The translations under genes were made by a program, and so were the position numbers. Shown in pieces: positions 45,620 to 52,828 of a stretch of 64,000 nt of DNA. A model generated the notes under the pieces. The model did not search any database and was not told the DNA's origin. It was given only the letters and a program-made list of their open reading frames with translations. Numbering within the stretch: position 1 is the stretch's first letter; each line of letters starts with the position of its first letter. The stretch comes from JAOUEA01 sp963734685 (lineage in GTDB: Bacteria; Actinomycetota; UBA4738; HRBIN12): positions 1 through 64,000 of the forward strand of contig CAVTIC010000001.1 of the NCBI GenBank assembly GCA_963734685.1, written 5' to 3'.

Positions 45620-45637
45620 TTGTGAAACGATTCACGA
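45620..45637. promoter_or_regulatory. Rex operator (one mismatch) between the cox and qcr operons
   Basis: TTGTGAAACGATTCACGA matches 13 of 14 fixed positions of TTGTGAA-N4-TTCACAA. It lies in the 171-base divergent region. It overlaps the expected -35 of ccdA and sits upstream of the qcr -10, so Rex could control either or both directions. Confidence 0.88.
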
Positions 45638-45673
45638 GCCAGGGCGGGTCGTCGGCCGTACGCGACACATGTC

Positions 45674-45679
45674 TATAAT
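45674..45679 (+). promoter_or_regulatory. -10 box (TATAAT) of the bc-complex operon
   Basis: A perfect TATAAT lies 27 bases before the ATG at 45707. The region 17 bases upstream (GTCGGC) is not a recognisable -35, suggesting a promoter that depends on the -10 or on an activator. Confidence 0.6.
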
Positions 45680-45706
45680 CGCCCCGCCTCAGGAGACTCG
45701 GAGCGT

Positions 45707-46129
45707 ATGAGCCAGGTCGAGACGACGCCCATCAAGTCCACGCCGACGACGAAGGAGCGGGTCGAGACGTTCCTGAAGGAGTTCGAGTGGACGTGGACCA
45801 GCGCCGTCGTCTTCTCGTTGGGGCTCGTCTTCTTCCTGTTGATCACCACGTCGGTGCTGCCGTCGTTCTTCCTCTACGTGTCCGAGCAGAAGTTCGGCTG
45901 GCAGGGGCCCACCGACATCCAGGCGGCCCTCGAAGAGGTCCCGACGCTGCTGCCCGGCGGTGAGCCCGCGGAGTACCAGGAGATCCTGCTGCAGGTCCGC
46001 GATGCGATCGCGATGGGCCTGTCCACGGGGCCGATCATCACCGTGCTCGTGGCCGCGGCCATCATGCAGAACTGGCGACGCAAGCTTCGCGGCGCCTCCG
46101 ACAGCCGTCCCGCCGGCGGGTACCGCTAG
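45707..46129 (+). CDS. Unrecognised two-helix membrane protein, first gene of the bc operon
   Basis: I do not recognise this 140-residue protein. It has a hydrophilic N-terminus (about 1-30), a long membrane helix (SAVVFSLGLVFFLLITTSVLPSF, about 32-55), an exported acidic loop rich in Glu and Pro, and a second helix near 108-124 (GPIITVLVAAAIMQ) followed by a basic tail (NWRRKLRG). The positive tail and loop charges suggest both ends are cytosolic. It is the leader gene of the operon for ferredoxin, cytochrome b and Rieske protein, so it is probably an accessory or assembly subunit of that complex. GGAG precedes the ATG closely. Confidence 0.8.
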   Translation: MSQVETTPIKSTPTTKERVETFLKEFEWTWTSAVVFSLGLVFFLLITTSVLPSFFLYVSEQKFGWQGPTDIQAALEEVPTLLPGGEPAEYQEILLQVRDAIAMGLSTGPIITVLVAAAIMQNWRRKLRGASDSRPAGGYR

Positions 46130-46141
46130 GAGCACGAGCCG

Positions 46142-46540
46142 ATGCCGTACACGAAGACCGAGGTCGACATCCACGAGGACTACGTCGTGGGCGCCGTCGA
46201 CCCGGCGTGGCTGGCGCAAGGGGTCAAGTCCCCGAAGCACCTCATGCTCGACCCCGACAACTGCATCCTGTGCCGAGCGTGCGAGGACGTCTGCCCCTGG
46301 AACTGCATCTACATGTTGTCGCCGGGCATCGTGCAGGGCGCGGCCGAAGGCGTCGTCGAGGACGAGGTCGACAACTCAACGGCGATCTTCGTGCTCGACG
46401 ACAACGCATGCACGCGCTGCTCCGTCTGCGTCGACCGGTGCCCCACCGACACGCTGTACTACGCGCGACTTCCCGAGGGGTCCACGGGCGGGTCGCGCAC
46501 GATGGCCGAGGTCCCCACCTCTCAGGCCGAGGCCATATGA
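46142..46540 (+). CDS. 2x[4Fe-4S] ferredoxin-type protein in the bc operon
   Basis: A 132-residue soluble protein with two full [4Fe-4S] motifs: CILCRACEDVCPW (about residues 41-53) and CTRCSVCVDRCP (about 91-102), separated by a 35-residue insertion. There is no signal peptide, so it should face the cytosol. It lies 12 bases after the previous gene and 13 before cytochrome b. Standard bc1 or b6f complexes have no such subunit, so it may be an electron entry or exit point on the cytosolic side of the cytochrome b core. That role is inferred from position only. Confidence 0.88.
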   Translation: MPYTKTEVDIHEDYVVGAVDPAWLAQGVKSPKHLMLDPDNCILCRACEDVCPWNCIYMLSPGIVQGAAEGVVEDEVDNSTAIFVLDDNACTRCSVCVDRCPTDTLYYARLPEGSTGGSRTMAEVPTSQAEAI

Positions 46541-46553
46541 GAGCGAGGTTTCA

Positions 46554-47324
46554 TTGAAGCTGAAGCCGCCGTCACCCGGTGACCTGGGTGACCGGATCAG
46601 GGAGACCGAGGTCTGGAAGTCGATCTTCCGGCCGGGCTCCATCTTCCGCAAGGGCTACAAGGACACGTCGCGCGACCGCGCGCTCGCGACGATGAACAAC
46701 GTGCTCTACCACCTGCACCCCGTGAAGGTGAAGCGGCACGGGCTGAAGCTGACCTACACGTTCTGCCTCGGCGGGTTGTCGTTCTTCCTCTTCATCCTGC
46801 TCACGATCACCGGCATCTTCCTGATGTTCTTCTACCGGCCGACGGCCGACCTCGGTGGGGCCCAGGCGTTCACCGACATGCAGAGCATCCGCACGTCGGT
46901 GTTCTTCGGCGACCTCGTGCGCAACCTGCACCGATGGGGCGCCCACCTCATGGTCTTCAGCGTGACGCTGCACATGGCGAGGGTGTTCTACACCGGGGCC
47001 TACAAGCCGCCGCGGGAGTTCAACTGGGTGGTCGGCGTGATCCTGCTCTTCCTCACGCTCGGCCTGTCGTTCACGGGCTACCTGCTCCCGTGGGACCAGC
47101 TCGCGATCTGGGCGGTCACCGTGGGCACGTCGCTCGCCGGTTACTCACCCTTCATCGCGAAGCAGGCCAACTTCCTGCTGCTCGGCGGTGTGGTGGTCGG
47201 ACCCGAGACGCTGCTCCGATGGTACGTGCTCCACGTGCTCGCGCTCCCGTTCGTGTTGGTGATCTTCCTCGCGGTGCACTTCTGGCGCATCCGCAAGGAC
47301 GGCGGCATCTCGGGACCGCTCTAA
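46554..47324 (+). CDS. qcrB: Cytochrome b, N-terminal (b6-like) subunit of a bc complex
   Basis: A 256-residue di-heme membrane protein with four helices. Heme ligands are the histidine pairs in RNLHRWGAHLMVFSVTLHMARV and WYVLHVLALPFVLVIFLAVHFW. SFTGYLLPWDQLAIWA is the conserved quinol-site helix segment. The 60-residue N-terminal part is cytosolic. A TTG start at 46554 is used: AGG lies five bases upstream and no ATG or GTG precedes the conserved sequence. The split of cytochrome b into this half and the next gene resembles b6f and Firmicutes b6c complexes, not the single-chain QcrB of mycobacteria. Confidence 0.92.
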   Translation: MKLKPPSPGDLGDRIRETEVWKSIFRPGSIFRKGYKDTSRDRALATMNNVLYHLHPVKVKRHGLKLTYTFCLGGLSFFLFILLTITGIFLMFFYRPTADLGGAQAFTDMQSIRTSVFFGDLVRNLHRWGAHLMVFSVTLHMARVFYTGAYKPPREFNWVVGVILLFLTLGLSFTGYLLPWDQLAIWAVTVGTSLAGYSPFIAKQANFLLLGGVVVGPETLLRWYVLHVLALPFVLVIFLAVHFWRIRKDGGISGPL

Positions 47325-47334
47325 GGAGTCATCA

Positions 47335-48197
47335 GTGGCCAAGGAAGACACCCCGCTCGACCAATCGGTCCTCGACTCGACGCTCGAGGCCGAGCTGGCC
47401 AAGGGCACCGACCGCCGTGTCGCCGAGGGTCGCGCACGCTCCGCGGCGGTCCGCGCCTACCGGGCCGCGAACCCCGAGGAGGCGGCCAAGCACGAGGCCG
47501 CCGGCGCCGCATCGGCCGCTGCGGCGGCAGGGGCGGTGGTGGAGGCGCGGCACAGCCAGCGGCCGCGGCTGCCGCGGCAACCCCCCCGGCTGCGGCAGCG
47601 GCAGCCGGCGCCCCGGTGGCCGTTGCCGCGGCCCCGACGACGACGCCGATGCGCGAGGCTCCGCTGCCCACGGGCAACGTGCCCACGCCGAAGAAGGGCG
47701 CCGACGACAAGCACCGGCTGCTCGCGCTGGTGCCGCCCGAAGGCATCCAGCGCGTCGAACGCGAGCAGGGGGACCGCGTGAACGTCTGGCCCCACCTGCT
47801 GATCGAGGAGTTCGTCGCGATGTTCATCATGCTCGCGGGCCTGACGTTCTTCTCCGCCTTCATCAACGCGCCGCTGCGCGAGCTGGCGAACCCCAACCTC
47901 ACGCCGAACCCGTCGAAGGCGCCCTGGTACTTCCTGGGCCTGCAGGAGCTGCTGCGGTACTTCCATCCGATGGTCGCGGGCATCACGATCCCGACCTTCA
48001 TCCTGGTCGGACTCGCCGCGGTGCCCTACGTCGACCGCAACCCGAGCAACAAGCCGGGCGATCGCAAGATCGCGATCACGATGTTCACGATCCTGTTCAT
48101 GTTCGGCGGCGTGTTGACGATCATCGGCTCGTTCTTCCGCGGCCCCGGCTACAACTGGGTCTGGCCGTGGGCGCAGGGGGTGTTCTTCGAACTGTGA
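47335..48197 (+). CDS. Cytochrome b C-terminal (subunit IV-like) protein with long Ala/Gly/Pro-rich N-terminal extension, frameshifted
   Basis: The protein starts at GTG 47335 (AAGGAG upstream) with a charged helical region (LDSTLEAELAKGTDRRVAE to NPEEAAKHEAAG). It then enters a low-complexity linker and finally the membrane domain LIEEFVAMFIMLAGLTFF, NPSKAPWYFLGLQELLRYFHP, three helices with the PxPW-like quinol-site motif. Frame changes within a G-rich run near 47528-47534; one missing G would restore it and make the linker Gly- and Ala-rich. About 287 residues in all. The membrane domain is normal; the roughly 120-residue extension is not part of classical subunit IV. Confidence 0.88.
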
Positions 48198-48922
48198 GCG
48201 CGCCGTCGCCAACGATCCTGGGACTCTCGACCCCACTCGTCGCCGCGATCCTCGCGTTCGTCGTGCTCGACATCTTCGCGATCGTCTTCGGGCTGTCGTT
48301 CGTCCGCGCGAACCGCGCGGCGCGAGAGACCGCCGACGGGCAGATCGAGGTCGCCGGCAAGCCGGTCAAGACGATCTCCCGTCGGGACTTCTTCCGCCGA
48401 TCGCTCCTGACCTCGCTGTTGGTCTTCGGCGCGCAGTTCGGCGGGGCCACGATCGCCTTCCTGTGGCCGAACCTGAAGGGTGGGTTCGGGTCGCTGGTCG
48501 AGGCCGGCAACATCGACGACATCAAGGCGGAGATCGACGACGCCGGGGTCGCGTACAACGGCACCGGCCGGTTCTACGTGGTCAAGTACAACGGCTCGCC
48601 GAGCGGCGACGTCGACTACGCGACCGAAGGGGTCACGGCCGAGGGCATCATGCCTCTGTACCAGCGGTGCGTGCATCTGGGGTGCCGCGTCCCGTACTGC
48701 GGCTCGTCGAAGTGGTTCGAGTGCCCGTGTCACGGCTCGAAGTACAACGGCGCCGGCGAGTACAGGCTCGGCCCGGCGCCCCGCGGCATGGACCGCTTCA
48801 AGCTCGAGATCACCGACGGCAACGTGGTCGTCGACACCTCCGAGGTGATCCTCGGACCGCCACGCGGCACCGATACGATCGACCAGCCACCCCAGGGCCC
48901 GTTCTGCGTGGCCACCGGATAA
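48194..48922 (+). CDS. qcrA: Rieske [2Fe-2S] protein of the bc complex
   Basis: A 242-residue protein. A first helix (VAAILAFVVLDIFAIVFGLSF, about residues 15-35) precedes a twin-arginine segment (SRRDFFRRS) and a second helix (LLVFGAQFGGATIAFLW). The cluster ligands are CVHLGC and CPCHGSKYN with the disulfide cysteines in place (YCGSSKWFE between). The Rieske domain receives electrons from quinol and passes them to cytochrome c. The GTG start overlaps the upstream stop (GTGA). Confidence 0.94.
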   Translation: MSAPSPTILGLSTPLVAAILAFVVLDIFAIVFGLSFVRANRAARETADGQIEVAGKPVKTISRRDFFRRSLLTSLLVFGAQFGGATIAFLWPNLKGGFGSLVEAGNIDDIKAEIDDAGVAYNGTGRFYVVKYNGSPSGDVDYATEGVTAEGIMPLYQRCVHLGCRVPYCGSSKWFECPCHGSKYNGAGEYRLGPAPRGMDRFKLEITDGNVVVDTSEVILGPPRGTDTIDQPPQGPFCVATG

Positions 48923-48943
48923 GGAAGGGAACGAGCGACGGAG

Positions 48944-49666
48944 ATGCTCGCTGCCACGAACACCGCAGGCGTGGTGCTGCTCGTGCTCGGCGCGATCTTC
49001 GTGGTTGCGGCCGGCGCCGCGCTGTACTTCCGCAGCCGGCAGAAGGAACAGCCGCTCGACATCCCGCGGGGGATGCGGCCCGGCCCCGCCGACGCGGCCC
49101 TCGAGACCCCGCTGCTGCAGAAGCTGCAGGGCTGGGGCGTGGTGCTCGTCGCCTTCTTCGTGATCTTCATCCCCTACAACTGGTTGGTCGAGCCCTCGAC
49201 CAACCTGAGCCAGGAGGAGGATCTCCAGGTCTTGGCGTTCGACCGCGGAGAACTGTCCGTGCAGACCTTCTCCGAGGAGAACCAGCTCGGCGTTGGCTGC
49301 GTGCGGTGCCACGGTCCCGAGCTCCGTGGAGGCGTGATCCAGTCGGGCGACACGCTGGCCTACCCGCCGAACCTCACCAATCTCTGCGCGGGCCCGTTCG
49401 GGGACCCGCCGCACCACGCGATCATGTCTCAGGACGACATCTACCAGGTGATCGAGGAGGGCCGGAACGCGATGCCGTCGTGGAGTATCCGGTACCAGGG
49501 CGCGTTGAACGACCAGCAGATCAACGACCTCGTCGTCTATCTGGTCGAGATGAGCTCCGAGAACGTGCCGTTCGAGGACAACGTCTGCCTGAACCCTGAC
49601 GCGTCTAACCGGGCCTTGGAGGCTCGCGGAGAACGTGGGCCCGACGTCAACCCGAGGGACCCGTAG
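48944..49666 (+). CDS. Membrane-anchored monoheme cytochrome c of the bc complex
   Basis: A 240-residue protein with two N-terminal helices (VVLLVLGAIFVVAAGAALYF, about 10-29, and VVLVAFFVIFIPYNWL, about 67-82) and a cytochrome c domain with the heme site GVGCVRCHGPELRGG and an axial methionine likely in RNAMPSWS. Only one CxxCH is present, unlike the diheme QcrC of mycobacteria. It likely passes electrons to the heme c of ctaC. It lies 21 bases after the Rieske gene and abuts the next gene. Confidence 0.9.
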   Translation: MLAATNTAGVVLLVLGAIFVVAAGAALYFRSRQKEQPLDIPRGMRPGPADAALETPLLQKLQGWGVVLVAFFVIFIPYNWLVEPSTNLSQEEDLQVLAFDRGELSVQTFSEENQLGVGCVRCHGPELRGGVIQSGDTLAYPPNLTNLCAGPFGDPPHHAIMSQDDIYQVIEEGRNAMPSWSIRYQGALNDQQINDLVVYLVEMSSENVPFEDNVCLNPDASNRALEARGERGPDVNPRDP

Positions 49667-50410
49667 ATGGAGCACAGCTGTCTGGGATTCGCGATCGAGT
49701 GCGGCACCCTGTGGAAGGGCGCGGGCGTCACGATCATGGGGTTCACGCTCTTCATCTTCAGCACCTATCTGTTGCTGACCGCGATCTTCGGTCGCTGGCT
49801 CGGCTTCCTGGTGCTGATGGTCTCCTTCGCCGGGTGGATGACCCTGCATTCGGCGCTGTGGCTGTTCGGCTTCTGGTCGCAGGGCTTGGAGACGCCCACG
49901 AACCTGGGACCACGCGGATCGGAGCCCTCCTGGGTCGCGGTGGAGGCGGCGGTCGACGAGACCTCCGACCGGTACGAGGCGTACGCCACCTGGCCCGGCG
50001 ACCCGTGGGCCGTGCCCGACGAGACCGACACCGCCCAGACCGCCGACGTGCAGAGCGCGAGCGGCGCGGTGACCGCGTTCCTGGCCGAGCAGACCAACGA
50101 AGAGCTGGGCATCGCCGAGACCGAACCCACGGCGATCCAGGGCAGTCAGTTCGCGATCGACTCGATCAGGTTCGCCGAGGACGGCGGCACGAAGCTCGCG
50201 GTCGTGCAGTCGCACTTCACCGGGGGCGGTCCTCTGTGGACCGTGTCGCTGTACTACGACTCGGGCAGCGTGCCGCGGTACTCGTACATGTTCCTGGCCG
50301 GCTCGATCGTGCTGTTCCTGGCCTTCCTGCCCCTGCTCGATCGTGCCGAGAGGAAGCGCAAGGAATTCCTGACCGGAGGCGGCGCGCCCGCCTGGTACGG
50401 ACCGGCCTGA
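49667..50410 (+). CDS. Unrecognised membrane protein of the bc operon
   Basis: I do not recognise this 247-residue protein. Two N-terminal helices (MGFTLFIFSTYLLLTAIFG and LGFLVLMVSFAGWMTLHSALW, about 23-66) are followed by an exported domain of about 130 residues rich in Asp, Glu, Thr and Ser, and a C-terminal helix (YMFLAGSIVLFLAFLPLLD, about 209-227) with a basic tail. Two cysteines lie near the N-terminus (SCLG, IECG). The start directly abuts the cytochrome c stop. It is probably a structural subunit or a docking protein for the oxidase; this is inferred from position. Confidence 0.82.
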   Translation: MEHSCLGFAIECGTLWKGAGVTIMGFTLFIFSTYLLLTAIFGRWLGFLVLMVSFAGWMTLHSALWLFGFWSQGLETPTNLGPRGSEPSWVAVEAAVDETSDRYEAYATWPGDPWAVPDETDTAQTADVQSASGAVTAFLAEQTNEELGIAETEPTAIQGSQFAIDSIRFAEDGGTKLAVVQSHFTGGGPLWTVSLYYDSGSVPRYSYMFLAGSIVLFLAFLPLLDRAERKRKEFLTGGGAPAWYGPA

Positions 50411-50431
50411 GGTCAGAGAGGAGGATCCGAC

Positions 50432-50545
50432 ATGCTCGCCAACATCGAAGTCCCCCTCCTGGAACAGGGCAGCGTCCAGTTCATCCTGATGGGCATCACG
50501 ATCATCGCGATCTTCGCCGCGCTCTGGGTCACGATCTCGAAGTAG
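50432..50545 (+). CDS. 37-residue single-helix membrane protein, last gene of the bc operon
   Basis: A small ORF with a strong Shine-Dalgarno (GAGGAGG, 9 bases before the ATG). It encodes a short acidic N-terminus (MLANIEVPLLEQGS), one transmembrane helix (FILMGITIIAIFAALWVTI) and a single lysine at the end. It is too short for most gene callers. Small single-helix subunits are common in cytochrome bc, b6f and oxidase complexes, so it is a good candidate for such a subunit. It ends just before a convergent terminator shared with rex. Confidence 0.75.
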   Translation: MLANIEVPLLEQGSVQFILMGITIIAIFAALWVTISK

Positions 50546-50585
50546 CGGCGCCCGCCGCGATCTCCCGGGCGCGTCAGGCGCCGCT
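50544..50585. terminator. Inverted repeat between converging bc operon and rex
   Basis: AGCGGCGCC at 50544-50552 pairs with GGCGCCGCT at 50577-50585, and an inner GC-rich stretch can pair as well. It covers the stop codons of both converging genes and would serve as a bidirectional terminator. No T-tract is present. Confidence 0.5.
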
Positions 50586-51275
50586 GAGATCGGCCACCGC
50601 GCGACCGCGTCGTCGGACCTCGGCCAGCGTGGCCTTGCGCTGCTCGTAGTAGGCGAGGATCTGCAGCTCGACCGCGAGGTCGACCTTCCGGACGGAGACG
50701 CCCGGAGGCACCGCGATCATCGCCGGCGCGAAGTTCAGGATCGAGCGCACACCCGCCTGGGTGAGCCGGTCGGCCACCTCCTGCGCGGCGGCTGCCGGCG
50801 TCGCGATCACGCCGATCGCGATGTCGAACCCCTCGACGAGCCGAGGCAGGTCGTCGACGTGGGCGATCTCGAGGTCTCCCACCCGCTCGCCGATCCGGGC
50901 TCGATCGGCGTCGACCAGCGCCGCGACCCGGAACCCGCGTTCGGCGAACCCACCGTAGTTCGCGAGGGCCTGTCCGAGGTTGCCGATCCCGACGATCACG
51001 ATCGCCCAGTGCTGCGTGAGACCGAGCTCGCGGCGGATCTGGTGGATCAGGTAGGCCACGTCGTAGCCCACGCCGCGGGTGCCGTAGGAACCCAGGTGCG
51101 AGAGATCCTTCCGCACCTTCGCGGAGTTCACACCGGCCGCGTCGGCGAGCTCGTCGCTCGAGACCGTGCCGGCGCCGGCCTCGGCGAGGTCGACGAGTGC
51201 CCGGAGGTACACGGGGAGCCGCCCCACCGTGGCCTCTGGGATGGACCGATCCCTCACCACGGGAACTGGCTCCAC
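50574..51275 (-). CDS. rex: Redox-sensing transcriptional repressor Rex
   Basis: A 233-residue regulator. The N-terminal winged helix (PVYLRALVDL to SAKVRKDLSHLGSYGTRGVGY, about 21-71) is typical of Rex, and the Rossmann domain has VIVGIGNLGQALANY with the GxGxxG dinucleotide motif at about 96-101. Rex binds NADH or NAD+ and releases its operators when NADH is high. Three Rex-type operators in this window lie before the nuo, cox/qcr and second nuo operons. The GTG at 51275 is used; a GTG five codons downstream has a better spaced GGAG. Confidence 0.95.
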   Translation of the reverse strand: MEPVPVVRDRSIPEATVGRLPVYLRALVDLAEAGAGTVSSDELADAAGVNSAKVRKDLSHLGSYGTRGVGYDVAYLIHQIRRELGLTQHWAIVIVGIGNLGQALANYGGFAERGFRVAALVDADRARIGERVGDLEIAHVDDLPRLVEGFDIAIGVIATPAAAAQEVADRLTQAGVRSILNFAPAMIAVPPGVSVRKVDLAVELQILAYYEQRKATLAEVRRRGRAVADLSGA

Positions 51276-51309
51276 TGCATGGGTTCAGGGTAGCGACGGT
51301 GACGGGCGT

Positions 51310-51543
51310 TCACAAGCTCACAAGCCGCGCGAACTCGTCGGGGTCGACCGTGTACTCGAAGGCTTCGTCGCCGTCGATCGAGACCACCGGGATGCGCACG
51401 CCGAAATCACGGAGCAGGTCGTCGTCGGTCTCGATGTCGACCTCCTCGAACCCGAACGGCGTGCGCTCGCGCTCGCCGAGCACCACGGTTCGGGCCTCGT
51501 CACAGAGGTGGCAGCCGGGGCGTGAGTAGAGCACCACGTTCAT
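51310..51543 (-). CDS. Glutaredoxin-family protein
   Basis: A 77-residue thioredoxin-fold protein. VVLYSRPGCHLCDEA contains the CxxC active site (CHLC), and RIPVVSIDGDE is the cis-proline region of the DUF836/glutaredoxin-like group. It is a small thiol oxidoreductase of the cytosol with an unknown partner. It precedes rex by 34 bases on the same strand, so thiol and NADH sensing may be co-expressed. The ATG at 51543 gives the usual length. Confidence 0.88.
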   Translation of the reverse strand: MNVVLYSRPGCHLCDEARTVVLGERERTPFGFEEVDIETDDDLLRDFGVRIPVVSIDGDEAFEYTVDPDEFARLVSL

Positions 51544-51628
51544 CGAGCCAGATGGTAGCGACGCATGACCGGCGCCGAAGCCCGAGAGCTCGAAGACGTC
51601 GGTCCCAGAGCGGCTCTGCGTCGAGTCA

Positions 51629-52057
51629 TCAGGAGGTGACCGGAAGGATCCTGGAGAGGTCCCAGACGCGGGCCGCAGACGCGGGAAGGCGAACGACGAC
51701 ACCTTCACCACGCTCCGCGACGAAGGCCTGCGCCGTCTCCGGCCCCAGGTAGCGCGAGGAGATGTCCCGCCGGACGTCGTCGACGGGCGAGTCGTCCAGT
51801 TCGACGTCGGCTCGGATCCTCACACCGCGGAAGGGCGCGACGGTCTCGAAGATCATGAGCACGGCCCGCGGATCCCGCGCCAGGCGTGCCAGCTTGACAT
51901 CGCTCTTCGCCACCACGAACTCGAAAGCCTCGCCCGCGTAACGGAACCACACCGGGGACACATCGGCAGAGCCGTCGCCCCTGTACGTGATCAATACGGC
52001 AGGGGCGGGCGCTTCCAGCAACGATCGGACGTCGTCGAGCGCATCGGAAGGACCCAT
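51629..52057 (-). CDS. Pyridoxamine 5'-phosphate oxidase-like (FMN/F420) protein
   Basis: A 142-residue split-barrel protein with VLITYRGDGSADVSPVWFRYAGEAFEFVV and VKLARLARDPRAVLMIFE, typical of the F420/FMN-binding PPOX group. Function is uncertain; many are F420-dependent reductases. The ATG is preceded by TACGAT with a six-base gap and no Shine-Dalgarno, which suggests a leaderless transcript. It is diverged from the PPOX protein at 32000-32425. Confidence 0.78.
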   Translation of the reverse strand: MGPSDALDDVRSLLEAPAPAVLITYRGDGSADVSPVWFRYAGEAFEFVVAKSDVKLARLARDPRAVLMIFETVAPFRGVRIRADVELDDSPVDDVRRDISSRYLGPETAQAFVAERGEGVVVRLPASAARVWDLSRILPVTS

Positions 52058-52063
52058 CGCCGG

Positions 52064-52069
52064 ATCGTA
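52064..52069 (-). promoter_or_regulatory. -10 box (TACGAT), likely leaderless PPOX gene
   Basis: TACGAT on the minus strand ends six bases before the ATG at 52057, placing the transcription start at or next to the start codon. Confidence 0.5.
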
Positions 52070-52141
52070 GCGTGCTGCGCCCGGGCCCTCGAGCCGGACG
52101 CTCGGGCCGGATGCAGTGGATGGTCTGGGAACATACGCCCC

Positions 52142-52828
52142 ATGCGCGAGGCGGACCGCGACGATCTGGAGCTGCACCGCAGCCTCAGCGGTGGCGATCG
52201 AGGAGCCTTCGACGTGTTGTACCGGCGTTACTCGTCGACGGCCTACGGACTCGCGTACCGCATCACCGGACAGCAGCTCCTCGCGCAAGACGTCGTGCAC
52301 GACGCGTTCATGGCGCTCTGGCGCGCTCCCGAGGCCTTCGACCCGGCCCGGGGGGCCTTCCGGACGTTCTTCCTGTCACTCGTGCACCATCGCGCCGTCG
52401 ACACCGTGCGACGGGAGGAGCGCATCAGGGCCCGCCAGCAGCGAGCGTCGAACCTCGAGCCCGTGGCCGACGAAGACCCAGCGGAGGGCGTTGCCGACGC
52501 GGCTGAGGTGGCCGAGCGACGGGTCGAGGTCCGTGCGGCGCTCGAGACGCTCCCCCCGGAACAACGACAGGTGCTCGAGATGGCGTATTTCGACGGTTTG
52601 ACGCAGGTGCAGATCGCCGACCGGCTGCGGATCCCGCTCGGCACCGTGAAGACCCGCACCCTCGCGGCGATGCGGAAGCTCCGTCGGGTGCTCGACCGGC
52701 CCGGTGACGGGCCCGAAAGCCTGTCGGCGGAACCGTCGGCCGGTCTGCCGCCCACGCTGCCGAGAGCCCAGCCGAGAACCCAGCCGAGAACCCAGCCGAG
52801 AACCCAGCCGAGAGCCCAGGAGGACTGA
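52142..52828 (+). CDS. ECF-type sigma-70 family factor
   Basis: A 228-residue sigma factor with the region 2 helix (AFDVLYRRYSSTAYGLAYRI, then AQDVVHDAFMALWR, about 23-65) and region 4 (LPPEQRQVLEMAYFDGLTQVQIADRLRIPLGTVKTR, about 138-175). It resembles the SigK/ECF19 type paired with RskA. The C-terminal 30 residues are a Pro-Arg-Thr-Gln tandem tail encoded by 12-base repeats and are not part of the sigma fold. The anti-sigma gene follows without a gap. Confidence 0.92.
   Translation: MREADRDDLELHRSLSGGDRGAFDVLYRRYSSTAYGLAYRITGQQLLAQDVVHDAFMALWRAPEAFDPARGAFRTFFLSLVHHRAVDTVRREERIRARQQRASNLEPVADEDPAEGVADAAEVAERRVEVRAALETLPPEQRQVLEMAYFDGLTQVQIADRLRIPLGTVKTRTLAAMRKLRRVLDRPGDGPESLSAEPSAGLPPTLPRAQPRTQPRTQPRTQPRAQED
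52760..52819 (+). repeat. Five 12-bp tandem repeats at the end of the sigma factor gene
   Basis: Five consecutive units of CCGAGANCCCAG at 52760-52819 encode PR(A/T)Q repeats. The unit length is a multiple of three, so copy-number change keeps the frame. The last copy runs into the Shine-Dalgarno (AGGAGG) of the anti-sigma gene. Confidence 0.9.

Noticed and set aside
51297..51315. Rex-like half sites between the glutaredoxin gene and rex, considered as an autoregulatory operator
   Set aside because: TTCACAA is present but the partner half has a five-base spacer and poor match, and one TTGTGA arises from the last codons of the glutaredoxin gene. Not good enough to call.
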